Origin: Vibrio hippocampi
GTDB lineage: Bacteria > Pseudomonadota > Gammaproteobacteria > Enterobacterales > Vibrionaceae
Direction of reading: 5' to 3'
DNA length: 64,000 nt
Assembly: GCF_921292975.1 (NCBI RefSeq)
Contig: NZ_CAKLCM010000002.1
Coordinates: 558,001-622,000, forward strand
In this document: positions 1 through 9,373 of the stretch, one piece after another
Numbering within the stretch: position 1 is the first letter of the stretch
Layout of the letters: each line of letters begins with the position of its first letter
The notes under the pieces: generated by a model
Seen by the model: the letters and a program-made list of their open reading frames with translations, nothing else
The model's database searches: none
What the model was told of the DNA's origin: nothing
Position numbers and translations under genes: made by a program

Positions 1-2
1 TG

Positions 3-986
3 GGGCTAGGCAATGAACTGGCGTCAGTGGTACTCAATACGCTTTATAGTGAGGTAACGAACCCTCGCGCCGTCTATTTGAGGTTAGAGCAGATTCAGCA
101 TCAAACTTATCAACTTCCTGTCACCGAACAACCTCGATTATTGCAGTTAATCGCGCAAGCCTCATCAATCCTTTCTCAGTCGGCGAATACGGAGTTTTTG
201 ATTGCTCGTACCATCAATCACCCGATATACAATGAACTCGATCGTCAGATGAAAAAGTCTCAATCTCTGCTAAACCAGCAACTTTGGATGGTGACTTTGT
301 TCAGCGGACTGGTCATGTTGGCGTTGTTGGTATTGGTTTTGAAGTCTCGTCGTGACAAGGACAACGATGCAGAGAAACAAGATCTTGAATCACAACAGCA
401 AGCCCATGAGCCCGATGACCGTTCCGCCGATCTCTTGATGGCGCAGGATATTGAGAGAAGTGAAGAGTTGGTTCGCCAAAAGTTGATCGAACATAACCAA
501 GAGCTGGTGGTTTTGTCCGAAGAGGTTGAACAAGAATCACAAAGACAGAAACAGCAACACAATCAACAAACGGTGGATAGCGTAGAATCAAGTAATACCA
601 AGCCAAATAAAACAAAGCCAGCGCCCCGAATGGCGATAGACTTCGACCAGATGCTCCATACGCTGGATGATGATCAAGACTCTATGTTGCTGCTGTTAAA
701 TGTCTTTATTTCGGAGCATTCACAGGATGTCCCGCTTTTTCGTCAGACTTTGTCTGAAGATAGAGAAAAGGCAACCCGCGTCGTACACACGTTAAAAGGG
801 GTATCGGGCACCTTATTTGCCGATGGTCTAAGAGCGATAGCGATTGAGCTCGAAGAGACACTTTGTGCCGGTAATTCGGTACAAGAAGAGCAGATTATTC
901 AGTTAGAGAAAGAACTGGATGCCACGCTTGGGTTGGTTCATAGTTACATCGCTAAACATAGTTACATCGCTAAACACAGTTCGTAG
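3..986 (+). CDS. Membrane-anchored HPt-domain protein (5' partial)
   Basis: The reading frame is open back to the window edge, so the N terminus is missing; the GTG at 27 is only the first internal start-like codon. The visible protein has a predicted extracytoplasmic part, one membrane segment about 90-108 residues after that GTG (WMVTLFSGLVMLALLVLVL), a charged Gln/Glu-rich linker, and a C-terminal histidine phosphotransfer domain with the motif VVHTLKGVSGTLFA. HPt domains relay phosphate between receivers. No kinase or receiver domain is visible between the membrane and the HPt. The last residues repeat (HSYIAK twice) because of an 18-bp tandem duplication at 939-974. It could be the end of a TorS-like sensor or a stand-alone HPt protein; the upstream part would decide. 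Confidence 0.7.
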   Translation, partial: GLGNELASVVLNTLYSEVTNPRAVYLRLEQIQHQTYQLPVTEQPRLLQLIAQASSILSQSANTEFLIARTINHPIYNELDRQMKKSQSLLNQQLWMVTLFSGLVMLALLVLVLKSRRDKDNDAEKQDLESQQQAHEPDDRSADLLMAQDIERSEELVRQKLIEHNQELVVLSEEVEQESQRQKQQHNQQTVDSVESSNTKPNKTKPAPRMAIDFDQMLHTLDDDQDSMLLLLNVFISEHSQDVPLFRQTLSEDREKATRVVHTLKGVSGTLFADGLRAIAIELEETLCAGNSVQEEQIIQLEKELDATLGLVHSYIAKHSYIAKHSS

Positions 987-1006
987 ATATTTGCTGTTTA
1001 ACTGAG

Positions 1007-1066
1007 TGTTATTTAAGTCAGTGTTACTTAAGCTAATGTTATTTAAGTCAATGCTATTTAAGCCAA
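1007..1066. repeat. Four 15-bp tandem repeats after the HPt gene
   Basis: Four consecutive 15-nt units of the form TGTTATTTAAGTCAG, with 1-4 changes per unit, begin 21 bases after the stop codon. The rest of the gap to asd (1067-1325) shows no gene. A Shine-Dalgarno-like GGAG lies just before the asd start. Confidence 0.85.
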
Positions 1067-1325
1067 TATATGGGTTCGTAAGGTGCCAGTAATCAAGGGA
1101 CCAGCGAGCCAGATGTCATTAGTCAAAAACTTCATTAAATTCACCTTAGCGTCTATTTTTCCTATCAGAGGCGCAATTTTGCTACTCATCCCAGCTGGAT
1201 TCACTGGCTACTGGTAGGCTTAGTTAAAAAAATAGGCATTAATTTTCATTTTAGACTTGTGTTCTATCGCGGAAACTTTTATAGATGTGCAATGCCATTT
1301 TAAAATTCACACGGAGAGTAGATAA

Positions 1326-2441
1326 ATGAGAGTTGGTTTAGTAGGTTGGCGTGGCATGGTAGGTTCCGTCCTTATGCAACGCATGGTAGAAGAAAGAGAC
1401 TTCGATTTGATCGAACCTGTGTTCTACAGCACCTCACAAGTGGGTATCCCAGCTCCAAACTTGGGTAAAGATGCCGGTATGCTACAAGACGCATTCGACA
1501 TTGAAAGTTTGAAACAACTTGATGCGGTTGTGACATGTCAAGGTGGCAGTTATACAGAGCGTGTCTATCCAGCTTTGCGTCAAGCAGGGTGGAAAGGTTA
1601 CTGGATTGATGCTGCATCAACACTTCGCATGGCTCAAGACTCTATTATTACGCTTGACCCAGTTAACTTGACGCAGATCCAACAAGGTATCGCCAAAGGC
1701 ACCAATACCTTTGTGGGCGGCAACTGTACGGTTAGTTTGATGTTGCTCGGTCTTGGCGGTCTGTTTGAGAAAGGTTTGGTTGAGTGGATGTCGTCAATGA
1801 CCTACCAAGCGGCTTCTGGTGCAGGTGCTAAAAATATGCGCGAGTTGATTTCTCAGATGGGTGTCGTCAACGACGCTGTGACTTCTGAGCTTGCCAATCC
1901 AGCCAGTTCGATTCTTGATATTGACCGCAAGGTTGCTGAAACTCTGCGTTCTTCTTCTTTCCCAACCGACCAATTTGGCGTCCCTCTTGCGGGATCATTA
2001 ATTCCATGGATTGATGTGAAACGTGATAATGGTCAGAGCAAAGAAGAGTGGAAAGCTGCGGTTGAAGCGAACAAAATCCTAGGTCTTCAGGATAGCCCAA
2101 TTGCGATTGACGGTACCTGTGTTCGAATCGGTGCGATGCGTTGTCACGCTCAAGCATTGACTATCAAGCTGAAACAAAATGTACCGATGGACGAAATTGA
2201 AGAGATCATCGCGACGCACAATGATTGGGTTAAGGTGGTTCCAAATGAGCGTGATATTACCGCTCAAGAACTTACCCCAGCGAAAGTCACTGGCACAATG
2301 TCAATTCCTGTGGGTCGTCTGCGTAAGATGAGCATGGGCGATGACTTCTTGAATGCGTTTACTGTGGGTGACCAACTTCTTTGGGGTGCCGCGGAACCGC
2401 TACGCCGTACACTGCGTATCGTGCTAGCTGAAAAAGCCTAA
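1326..2441 (+). CDS. asd: Aspartate-semialdehyde dehydrogenase
   Basis: This enzyme reduces aspartyl phosphate to aspartate semialdehyde with NADPH, the branch point to lysine/diaminopimelate, threonine, methionine and isoleucine. The protein has 371 residues, the usual size for the enterobacterial-type enzyme. An N-terminal NADP-binding loop reads [11 protein letters not shown], the catalytic cysteine is Cys134 in [10 protein letters not shown], and the [13 protein letters not shown] segment is typical. The ATG follows ACGGAGAG. It is transcribed alone, with a strong terminator after the stop. Confidence 0.96.
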   Translation: MRVGLVGWRGMVGSVLMQRMVEERDFDLIEPVFYSTSQVGIPAPNLGKDAGMLQDAFDIESLKQLDAVVTCQGGSYTERVYPALRQAGWKGYWIDAASTLRMAQDSIITLDPVNLTQIQQGIAKGTNTFVGGNCTVSLMLLGLGGLFEKGLVEWMSSMTYQAASGAGAKNMRELISQMGVVNDAVTSELANPASSILDIDRKVAETLRSSSFPTDQFGVPLAGSLIPWIDVKRDNGQSKEEWKAAVEANKILGLQDSPIAIDGTCVRIGAMRCHAQALTIKLKQNVPMDEIEEIIATHNDWVKVVPNERDITAQELTPAKVTGTMSIPVGRLRKMSMGDDFLNAFTVGDQLLWGAAEPLRRTLRIVLAEKA

Positions 2442-2474
2442 GTCATTTAGACGGACAATATAAATTATCGAGAT

Positions 2475-2510
2475 AAACCCTTGGTTGCCGATGGCGTCCA
2501 AGGGTTTTTT
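2475..2510 (+). terminator. Rho-independent terminator of asd
   Basis: AACCCTTGG and CCAAGGGTT form a perfect stem around a GC-rich loop, followed by a run of T. Confidence 0.88.
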
Positions 2511-2584
2511 TATTGCGTGTCATTTACTATTTCAGCATGCGGTCGTGATTGATGAACTCGTTCTCGATGTTGGAATGATTGCCA

Positions 2585-3466
2585 CTAGGAGTGACTTGCT
2601 TTTGAATGGTTTGCTCCAGAATGATTATCCTCACTAACCACGCGCGCTTCAGGTGTCGCTAATTCGCTGCCACAGTATTTGCAATGCAGCGCATCGCTTT
2701 CATGTCCGGCGCGAGAGCAATTAGGGCATTTGACCAAGCTTCTATGGGCGCTGATTTCTTGGCTGAGTTCCGCGGTGATAATCCCTGTGGGGACCGCGAG
2801 AATAGAATAACCCAGCAACATAGTGAGCGAAGCGACCGCTTTACCTAGCGCAGTGCTAGGAACCAAGTCTCCGTAACCCACGGTGGTAATGGTCACGATT
2901 GCCCAGTAAATACTTTGAGGGATACTGGTAAAACCATTGCTGGGACCTTCTATCACATAAATGAGCGCGCCAAAAATGGTCACCAATACGGCGACAGAAC
3001 TGAAAAAGACAAATATCTTTCGCCGTGATTGCAGCAGTGAGCGCAGTAAAATATTGGAGTCTTGTAAGTATCTAACCAATTTAAGGATACGAAAGATACG
3101 CATAACGCGTAGCAGACGAATCACACCCATAAACGAAGCGGACGGAAATATCAGCGCGAGATAAGTCGGTAATATCGCAAGTAAATCGACCACGCCATAA
3201 AAGCTCGTTGCGTAGGCTTTGGGTTTTGGCGAGCAGTAGAGGCGGAGTAGATACTCTAGAGTGAATACGCCGGTAAAGAAATACTCAGCAAGTTGAAGTT
3301 CACGATCCCATTTTGTCGCGACGCCTTGAAGAGAATGAAGAATTAACACCAATAGCGACAACAATATGGCGATAATGACAGTGATATCAAAAGCACGACC
3401 TGCACGGGTGTGTGTACCAAAAATGATGATATAGAGCTGATGTTTTAACTTGTGTTCTGGTTCCAT
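2585..3466 (-). CDS. Kv-type voltage-gated potassium channel with C-terminal zinc ribbon
   Basis: A six-TM ion-transport protein of 293 residues. The S4 voltage sensor is visible as RLLRVMRIFRILKLVRY, with Arg/Lys every third position. The selectivity filter is TTVGYGDL before S6. After S6 comes a short cytosolic tail with two CxxC pairs (CPNCSRAG and CKYCGSEL), a zinc-ribbon-like fold not found in the minimal KvAP-like channel. The protein probably conducts K+ across the inner membrane. It starts at an ATG convergent with asd and is the only gene of its transcript. The channel call is firm; the zinc-ribbon role is inference. Confidence 0.9.
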   Translation of the reverse strand: MEPEHKLKHQLYIIIFGTHTRAGRAFDITVIIAILLSLLVLILHSLQGVATKWDRELQLAEYFFTGVFTLEYLLRLYCSPKPKAYATSFYGVVDLLAILPTYLALIFPSASFMGVIRLLRVMRIFRILKLVRYLQDSNILLRSLLQSRRKIFVFFSSVAVLVTIFGALIYVIEGPSNGFTSIPQSIYWAIVTITTVGYGDLVPSTALGKAVASLTMLLGYSILAVPTGIITAELSQEISAHRSLVKCPNCSRAGHESDALHCKYCGSELATPEARVVSEDNHSGANHSKASHS

Positions 3467-3510
3467 GACGAGCGCTTATCTATGTTCACTACAAGAAAGT
3501 ATAGCGATCA

Positions 3511-3559
3511 TATACCTAAGTTACCTCTGAATTCTACATCTTGGGGTAACTTGGGTATA
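3511..3559. repeat. 49-bp palindromic intergenic element, copy 1
   Basis: TATACCTAAGTTACC and GGTAACTTGGGTATA form 15-bp arms with one mismatch around a 19-nt loop containing GAATTCTACA. A degenerate relative sits at 12823-12870, so this looks like a dispersed element and not a local terminator. Confidence 0.75.
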
Positions 3560-3591
3560 AGTCAGCGTAAAGGAAAAAACATGGCCATTAG

Positions 3592-3624
3592 GAACAAAAA
3601 GAGCCGTGTTTTTAAAACGGCTCT
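3592..3624 (-). terminator. Terminator of the MarC/YchE gene
   Basis: AGAGCCGT pairs with ACGGCTCT around a 9-nt loop. On the minus strand it is followed by a U-rich tract (complement of AACAAAAA), so it ends transcription from the gene at 3688-4326. Confidence 0.75.
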
Positions 3625-3635
3625 GAGTATCTATT

Positions 3636-3684
3636 GTTATTGAGTTTATTGAGTTTATTGAGTTTATTGAGTTTATTGAGTTTA
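3636..3684. repeat. About five 9-bp tandem repeats (TTTATTGAG)
   Basis: Four exact copies of TTTATTGAG plus flanking partial copies lie between the MarC stop codon and its terminator. Confidence 0.9.
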
Positions 3685-3687
3685 GAG

Positions 3688-4326
3688 TTAGGCGAGTCCA
3701 GGGAACAGCGCTCGTAACCCATTAGCCATAAATTCGATGCCAAGCGCACCAAGAATCAAACCCATGATACGTGTGATGACGTTAATACCGGTTTGACCAA
3801 GAAATCGGACGATAAGCGGAGCCGATCTAAACAGCAACCAAGAGCAGAAACTAAACACAATGATGGTAGCAATGATTCCCATTGTTTCAAACATACCCGG
3901 GTAGCGAGAGCCATAAACAATGGTGGAACTGATAGCACCGGGACCCGCCATAAGAGGCATCGCGAGTGGGACCACACCGATTTGCTCTTTGCTCACGTAT
4001 TCAGACTTTTCTTGCTTGTTCTGCTTATCCTCACCTAATTTCCCTGACATCATCGAGAAGGCGATGCTTAATAGCAGTAAACCACCGGCAACACGGAATG
4101 AGTCCAGCGAGATACTGAACATGTCTAAGAGGATCTGCCCAGCGAGTAGGGAAGTGATCAAAATAATCGCCACCGCAACATTGGCTGTCGTGGCAGTTTT
4201 GTTTTTATCTTCTGGGGATAGGTGACCGGTTAACGATACGAAAACAGGCATGATACCCACTGGGTTAACAGCGGCTACTAAACCCAAGAAAAACTGTAGA
4301 TAGATAGCTATTTCTATATTGTTCAT
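3688..4326 (-). CDS. ychE: MarC/YchE family integral membrane protein
   Basis: A 212-residue protein with about six hydrophobic segments and the family signature near the N terminus (LVAAVNPVGIMPVFVSLTG) and in the middle (VPLAMPLMAGPGAISSTIV). The MarC family (UPF0056) was once linked to multidrug resistance; its substrate is not settled. In E. coli ychE lies next to adhE, as here, which supports the symbol. It is divergent from adhE across a 647-bp gap. Confidence 0.85.
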   Translation of the reverse strand: MNNIEIAIYLQFFLGLVAAVNPVGIMPVFVSLTGHLSPEDKNKTATTANVAVAIILITSLLAGQILLDMFSISLDSFRVAGGLLLLSIAFSMMSGKLGEDKQNKQEKSEYVSKEQIGVVPLAMPLMAGPGAISSTIVYGSRYPGMFETMGIIATIIVFSFCSWLLFRSAPLIVRFLGQTGINVITRIMGLILGALGIEFMANGLRALFPGLA

Positions 4327-4973
4327 CGCACAATGCTCATGTTGTTCATTATCGACACAACTAACGGTTAAATTACCACATTAACGTAAGCGCCATGTAA
4401 GGGAAGTATAGTGTGTCCAAGAAAGGCGCGTAATGTACGACAAGCTCCAAAGATATGCGACAAAAAAATGAGCCAACGCTGACAAAAAGTCATTCTAGTG
4501 CGTAAAAAAGCAAAGTAGGAAGTCGACGGAAACCTCAATCGTTGAGCCAGTACAAAATTTTATCAAAAAAGTGACCGTTAAATAGCGAGGTAAAACAAAG
4601 CGCTTATACTGATCAGAGCGAAATTTGCCCCATTTGGCCTTGAAACGCGCCACACAGACACCACTTTATGATTAGGTTTTGTTCGAATAGATTATTTAAT
4701 TCGAGTACTGAAATTTTTATTGAGTTTTTTGAGTTGTATTTTTAACCTGTAAAATCAATCGCTTATCTTGAGTTAACCCATTTTGATTAACTCTAAGTGG
4801 GTAAATAAATTTTTACGTGTGATCTGAATCAATTTTTTTCACGGCGTGAAATATTATACTCACTCCATGAAAGCGATTTACTAAGTTATGTTGTTCTGCA
4901 ATCCGAGCTTTTTATGCTGTAAACAACTGGTTTAATAAAAAGTTTTTAGTTTTTTATTTTAGGAGATCCTATT
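4327..4973. promoter_or_regulatory. adhE/ychE divergent regulatory region
   Basis: A gene-free AT-rich 647-bp region. It is long for this genome, as expected for the heavily regulated adhE leader. At 4818-4833, TGTGA-N6-TCAAT is a fair half-perfect CRP-like site. The adhE ATG at 4974 is preceded by a strong AGGAG. No terminator or small gene was recognised. Confidence 0.45.
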
Positions 4974-7658
4974 ATGCCTGTAACAAATTTAGCTGAACTA
5001 GATGCTCTAGTCGCTCGCGTAAAAGCAGCACAAGCTGAGTTTGCAACTTACTCTCAAGAGCAAGTTGACAAAATTTTCCGTGCCGCTTCACTTGCAGCAA
5101 ACCAAGCTCGTATCCCTCTTGCACAACAAGCGGTTGCCGAGTCTGGTATGGGTATCGTGGAAGACAAAGTAATCAAAAACCACTTTGCTTCTGAGTTCAT
5201 CTATAACAAATACAAGGACGAGAAAACTTGTGGCGTTCTGGATGAGGACGACAACCTAGGCACGATGACGATTGCAGAGCCTGTTGGTATCATCTGCGGT
5301 ATCGTACCGACCACTAACCCAACGTCTACGGCAATCTTTAAGTCTCTAATTTCACTTAAGACTCGTAACGCTATCATCTTTTCGCCACACCCACGTGCGA
5401 AGAACTCAACCAACGATGCAGCAAAACTGGTTCTAGATGCAGCAGTGGCAGCGGGTGCGCCAAAAGACATCATCGGTTGGATTGACCAGCCATCTGTTGA
5501 GCTTTCTAACGCGCTTATGAAGCACGACGATATCGCGCTTATCCTTGCGACTGGCGGTCCAGGCATGGTTAAAGCGGCATACTCTTCTGGTAAGCCAGCA
5601 ATTGGTGTTGGTGCAGGTAACGTTCCTGTTGTTATCGATGAAACGGCTGACGTTAAGCGTGCAGTGGCTTCTATCCTTATGTCTAAGACATTCGATAACG
5701 GTGTAGTTTGTGCTTCTGAGCAGGCTGCTATCGTGGTTGATGAAGTGTATGACGAAGTGAAAGAGCGTTTCGCATCTCATAAAGCGTATGTGTTAAGCAA
5801 AGCTGAAGCGGATAAAGTTCGTAAAGTTCTTCTTATCGATGGCGCACTGAACGCGAAAATCGTTGGTCAACCAGCACCAGCTATCGCTGAAATGGCAGGC
5901 GTAAAAGTACCAGCAGACACGAAAGTTCTTGTCGGTGAAGGTCTAGGTAAGGTTTCTTACGACGACGCATTCGCACACGAAAAACTATCGCCAACGCTAG
6001 GTCTATTCCGTGCTGACAACTTCGAAGATGCGGTTGCTCAAGCGGTGACTATGGTTGAAATCGGTGGTATCGGTCACACTTCTGGTCTATACACCAACCA
6101 AGATGTGAACGCAGACCGCATCCGTTACTTCGGCGACAAGATGAAGACGGCTCGTATCCTGATCAATATCCCAACCACTCACGGTGGTATCGGTGACCTG
6201 TACAACTTTAACGTTGCGCCTTCACTAACACTGGGTTGTGGTTCATGGGGTGGTAACTCAATTTCTGAGAACGTAGGTCCTAAACACCTAATCAACAAGA
6301 AAACTGTTGCGAAGCGAGCTGAAAACATGTTGTGGCACAAACTACCTAAGTCAATCTACTTCCGCCGTGGTAGCCTTCCAATCGCACTTAGCGATCTAGA
6401 AGGTAAGAAACGTGCATTCCTAGTAACAGACCGTTTCCTATTCAACAACGGTTATGCTGACGACGTGGTACAACTACTGAAAGCACAAGGCATGGAAGTT
6501 CAAACTTTCTTTGACGTAGAAGCGGATCCAACGCTATCTGTAGTTAAGAAAGGTGCGGACGCAATGCAAAGCTTCCAGCCAGACGTTATCCTTGCTCTAG
6601 GTGGTGGTTCTCCAATGGATGCCGCTAAGATCATGTGGGTAATGTACGAGCACCCAGAAACACACTTCGAAGAACTGGCAATGCGCTTTATGGACATCCG
6701 TAAGCGTATCTACAAGTTCCCTAAAATGGGTTCTAAAGCAGAACTTGTGTGTATCACAACAACGTCGGGTACTGGTTCTGAAGTCACACCATTTGCGGTA
6801 GTGACTGACGACGAGACAGGGGCTAAATACCCACTAGCTGACTACGAGTTAACGCCTAACATGGCAATCGTTGATGCTAACCTTGTTATGAACATGCCTA
6901 AGTCTCTAACCGCATTTGGTGGTTACGATGCTGTGACTCACGCTCTGGAAGCTTATGTGTCTGTTCTAGCGAACGAATACTCTGACGGTCAGGCTCTACA
7001 AGCACTTAAGATGCTAAAAGAGTACCTACCTTCTAGCTATGCGAATGGTGCCAATGACCCAATCGCTCGTGAAAAAGTACACAACGCTGCGACTATCGCG
7101 GGCGTGGCATTTGCGAACGCATTCCTAGGTGTGTGTCACTCGATGGCTCACAAACTGGGTGCTGAGTTCCACCTACCACACGGTCTAGCAAACGCATTGC
7201 TAATCTCGAACGTGGTACGTTACAACGCGAACGACAACCCAACGAAGCAGACAGCATTCTCTCAATACGACCGTCCACAAGCACGTCGTCGTTATGCAGA
7301 AGTTGCTGACCACCTAGGTCTAAGCCAAGCTGGCGACCGTACAGCACAGAAAATTGAGCGTCTACTTGCTTGGTTGGAAGAGTTGAAAGGCGACCTAGAC
7401 ATCCCACTGTCTATCCAAGCAGCGGGTGTAGCGGAAGCTGACTTCTTAGCGAAGCTTGAAGAACTCGCGGTAGAAGCGTTCGATGACCAATGTACTGGTG
7501 CGAACCCACGCTACCCATTGATCAGTGAGCTTAAAGAAGTGCTAACAGCCGCTTACTACGGTAAAGCGTTTGTAGAAGGTGAAACTTTCGAAGGTACAAC
7601 CGTTATCAAGAAGAAAGCAGACCAAGAAGCGCCTAAAGCGAAAAAAGCAAAAGCGTAA
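4974..7658 (+). CDS. adhE: Bifunctional acetaldehyde-CoA/alcohol dehydrogenase
   Basis: This enzyme reduces acetyl-CoA to acetaldehyde and then to ethanol with NADH in fermentation, regenerating NAD+. It has 894 residues. The N-terminal half is a CoA-acylating aldehyde dehydrogenase with the catalytic cysteine in DNGVVCASEQ. The C-terminal half is an iron-dependent alcohol dehydrogenase with GGGSPMDAAK and the iron-binding histidines in GVCHSMAHKLGAEFHLPHG. The Lys-rich C-terminal tail (KKKADQEAPKAKKAKA) is common in this enzyme. Codon use is strongly biased, as for a highly expressed gene. The family forms long spirosome filaments. Confidence 0.97.
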   Translation: MPVTNLAELDALVARVKAAQAEFATYSQEQVDKIFRAASLAANQARIPLAQQAVAESGMGIVEDKVIKNHFASEFIYNKYKDEKTCGVLDEDDNLGTMTIAEPVGIICGIVPTTNPTSTAIFKSLISLKTRNAIIFSPHPRAKNSTNDAAKLVLDAAVAAGAPKDIIGWIDQPSVELSNALMKHDDIALILATGGPGMVKAAYSSGKPAIGVGAGNVPVVIDETADVKRAVASILMSKTFDNGVVCASEQAAIVVDEVYDEVKERFASHKAYVLSKAEADKVRKVLLIDGALNAKIVGQPAPAIAEMAGVKVPADTKVLVGEGLGKVSYDDAFAHEKLSPTLGLFRADNFEDAVAQAVTMVEIGGIGHTSGLYTNQDVNADRIRYFGDKMKTARILINIPTTHGGIGDLYNFNVAPSLTLGCGSWGGNSISENVGPKHLINKKTVAKRAENMLWHKLPKSIYFRRGSLPIALSDLEGKKRAFLVTDRFLFNNGYADDVVQLLKAQGMEVQTFFDVEADPTLSVVKKGADAMQSFQPDVILALGGGSPMDAAKIMWVMYEHPETHFEELAMRFMDIRKRIYKFPKMGSKAELVCITTTSGTGSEVTPFAVVTDDETGAKYPLADYELTPNMAIVDANLVMNMPKSLTAFGGYDAVTHALEAYVSVLANEYSDGQALQALKMLKEYLPSSYANGANDPIAREKVHNAATIAGVAFANAFLGVCHSMAHKLGAEFHLPHGLANALLISNVVRYNANDNPTKQTAFSQYDRPQARRRYAEVADHLGLSQAGDRTAQKIERLLAWLEELKGDLDIPLSIQAAGVAEADFLAKLEELAVEAFDDQCTGANPRYPLISELKEVLTAAYYGKAFVEGETFEGTTVIKKKADQEAPKAKKAKA

Positions 7659-7674
7659 TCTCAGTTAGCTGAAT

Positions 7675-7712
7675 AAAAGCCCCTGTTACCGTAAGGTAGC
7701 AGGGGCTTTTTT
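7675..7712 (+). terminator. Terminator of adhE
   Basis: AAAGCCCCTGTTACC-gtaa-GGTAGCAGGGGCTTTTTT: a long GC-rich stem and a T run directly after the stop. Confidence 0.92.
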
Positions 7713-7759
7713 GTATAGGCTTGTCTGGTAGCGGAGACGATAAAGAAATAAACACAGAG

Positions 7760-8434
7760 TTACCCGTCGGTGCTTACCACTCGACCACTGAAATAGTCAT
7801 TAGTCACAATGTACTCAGTGGTGCGGGTCAGTTCATCTTGAAACTTTGCCCAGTTAACCGATACCGAATAGTTGTGAGTTGAGACTGGGATAATACCACC
7901 CACTCGGATGTTATGAATCTTGAGTTCTTTGGCCCAGCTTTTAGTGAAACCTGTCACCATGGACGTGGTGCTGTCTATGTCACTCTGTTTCTGATCCGGC
8001 TCTTGCGCCACTACATTAACGATAACGCCGGATTGATGAGACGCCATACGTTCGGCAGCGACCTGCCCAAACAAAAATAAACGGGATGCTAACAGAGAAA
8101 ATTGTTGAATAAACTGAGCGCCAGACAAAGTGTCTGTGAACGACAATCGAGGCAATGCTGTCCAGTGATTAACCAAGATGTTTGGTGATCGACCCAGTTT
8201 GGTTTCGATTCCGTTAAAGAGATCATCGACTGCTGAGAGACTGACATCATTTAGCGCCATCATGTCTACTTTTGAGGTGATTTCACGACAACGTGAAAAG
8301 GTATCTTTGAGTCCTTGAATGTTAGTGTCACACACAATGACATGCGCATCGAGACGAGAAAAGTGAGTGGCAAACATCGCTCCAAGCGGAGTGGCTGCTG
8401 ATGTTATCACTACAACGGAATCTTTTATGACCAT
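7760..8434 (-). CDS. Short-chain dehydrogenase/reductase-like protein, catalytic dyad lost
   Basis: A 224-residue Rossmann-fold SDR relative. The N terminus VVITSAATPLGAMFATHF stands where a classical TGxxxGxG loop is expected, and VIVCDTN ends the second strand. Aligning VIVNVV...FTKSWAKEL to classical SDRs places Ile and Thr where the catalytic Tyr and Lys should be, so ordinary oxidoreductase activity is doubtful. The C terminus is short. It faces adhE convergently and stands alone. It may be a binding or regulatory SDR; substrate unknown. Confidence 0.65.
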   Translation of the reverse strand: MVIKDSVVVITSAATPLGAMFATHFSRLDAHVIVCDTNIQGLKDTFSRCREITSKVDMMALNDVSLSAVDDLFNGIETKLGRSPNILVNHWTALPRLSFTDTLSGAQFIQQFSLLASRLFLFGQVAAERMASHQSGVIVNVVAQEPDQKQSDIDSTTSMVTGFTKSWAKELKIHNIRVGGIIPVSTHNYSVSVNWAKFQDELTRTTEYIVTNDYFSGRVVSTDG

Positions 8435-8693
8435 GGACAGCTTCCCTCAAGCATAATTCGCGTTAGTAGATCGATGTGTCGCTTCAATCTACCCGTATGA
8501 GCCAAAATGCGAAATGACGCAAATGGCACAAAGGATAAGAACTAGTAACTTGGGAAAAAATTACGCAATTAAGCGTGAAGAAGGTCAAAAATTAATCAAG
8601 CTTGGTGTGGGGTCATCGAAAAATTTGGAACTTGTCACGGAATGTGAGAAACAGATGTCTGGTGACAAATGATTTTTGTTGCCCGTATAACGC

Positions 8694-9197
8694 TTATAGG
8701 CGCACGGATATTTGGTCGGTACGACGACTTTCGGCAAGAGTGAGATAGAGAGTATCTATGGTCGATTTTCGTGATTCGCCTTCACTCAACTGACGTCGCG
8801 TGTGACCGCTGAGGTTTTGATAAACATCTTCAGAAAACCCATGGGTATGAGCCGGAGAGTAGCTTAATGGTTCAGGCTTAACATAATGCTGGAGTTTTGC
8901 CCCCGCAAGCCCACCTTGGTGGAACAAATTGGCAATCTTTGCTGAGTTTTCATAATCGCTGGTTTCTGCTTTTAGCCTTTGTGGCTCAGCAATACCCAAC
9001 TGAGCTTTCAGTTCGGATTCGGTGATTTCTTGGTGATCGCCTGTTTCCAAGGTTGATGTCTCGCGACAATCCTGGCTTAGCATAGATAGCAGCAACGAAA
9101 AGTCCGCACGTCGGCCTTGCTCAACCGCTTGGCTGAGTGAGCTTCCGCACTGGAGTTCGTTGATTAAATTTGCTGTGTCTAAGCGATGAATTTGCAT
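8694..9197 (-). CDS. Conserved Vibrio hypothetical protein (next to sodB)
   Basis: A 167-residue soluble protein rich in Gln, Ser and Glu, with no signal peptide, membrane segment or recognised domain. The ATG is preceded by AGAGGTA, a reasonable ribosome site. It follows sodB in the same orientation but is separated from it by a terminator and a short repeat, so it is probably transcribed on its own. Function unknown. Confidence 0.55.
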   Translation of the reverse strand: MQIHRLDTANLINELQCGSSLSQAVEQGRRADFSLLLSMLSQDCRETSTLETGDHQEITESELKAQLGIAEPQRLKAETSDYENSAKIANLFHQGGLAGAKLQHYVKPEPLSYSPAHTHGFSEDVYQNLSGHTRRQLSEGESRKSTIDTLYLTLAESRRTDQISVRL

Positions 9198-9254
9198 AAG
9201 TACCTCTTGTTACAGGGACTTTATCGGCAAACCATAGCAGACCTTTAGCGCTTT

Positions 9255-9296
9255 ATGCTGATAAATACATGCTGACAAATATATACTGACAAACGA
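9255..9296. repeat. Three 14-bp tandem repeats
   Basis: Three units of ATGCTGACAAATAT, with small changes, in the gap between the hypothetical gene and the sodB terminator. Confidence 0.8.
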
Positions 9297-9324
9297 ATAG
9301 GGATGCGAGGATCGCGCAGACATT

Positions 9325-9349
9325 AAAAAGGCCTGTATCAAACAGGCCT
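9325..9349 (-). terminator. Terminator of sodB
   Basis: AGGCCTGT pairs with ACAGGCCT; on the minus strand the stem is followed by five U. Confidence 0.88.
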
Positions 9350-9373
9350 CTATCATTCGACTTAGGTTGTCGC

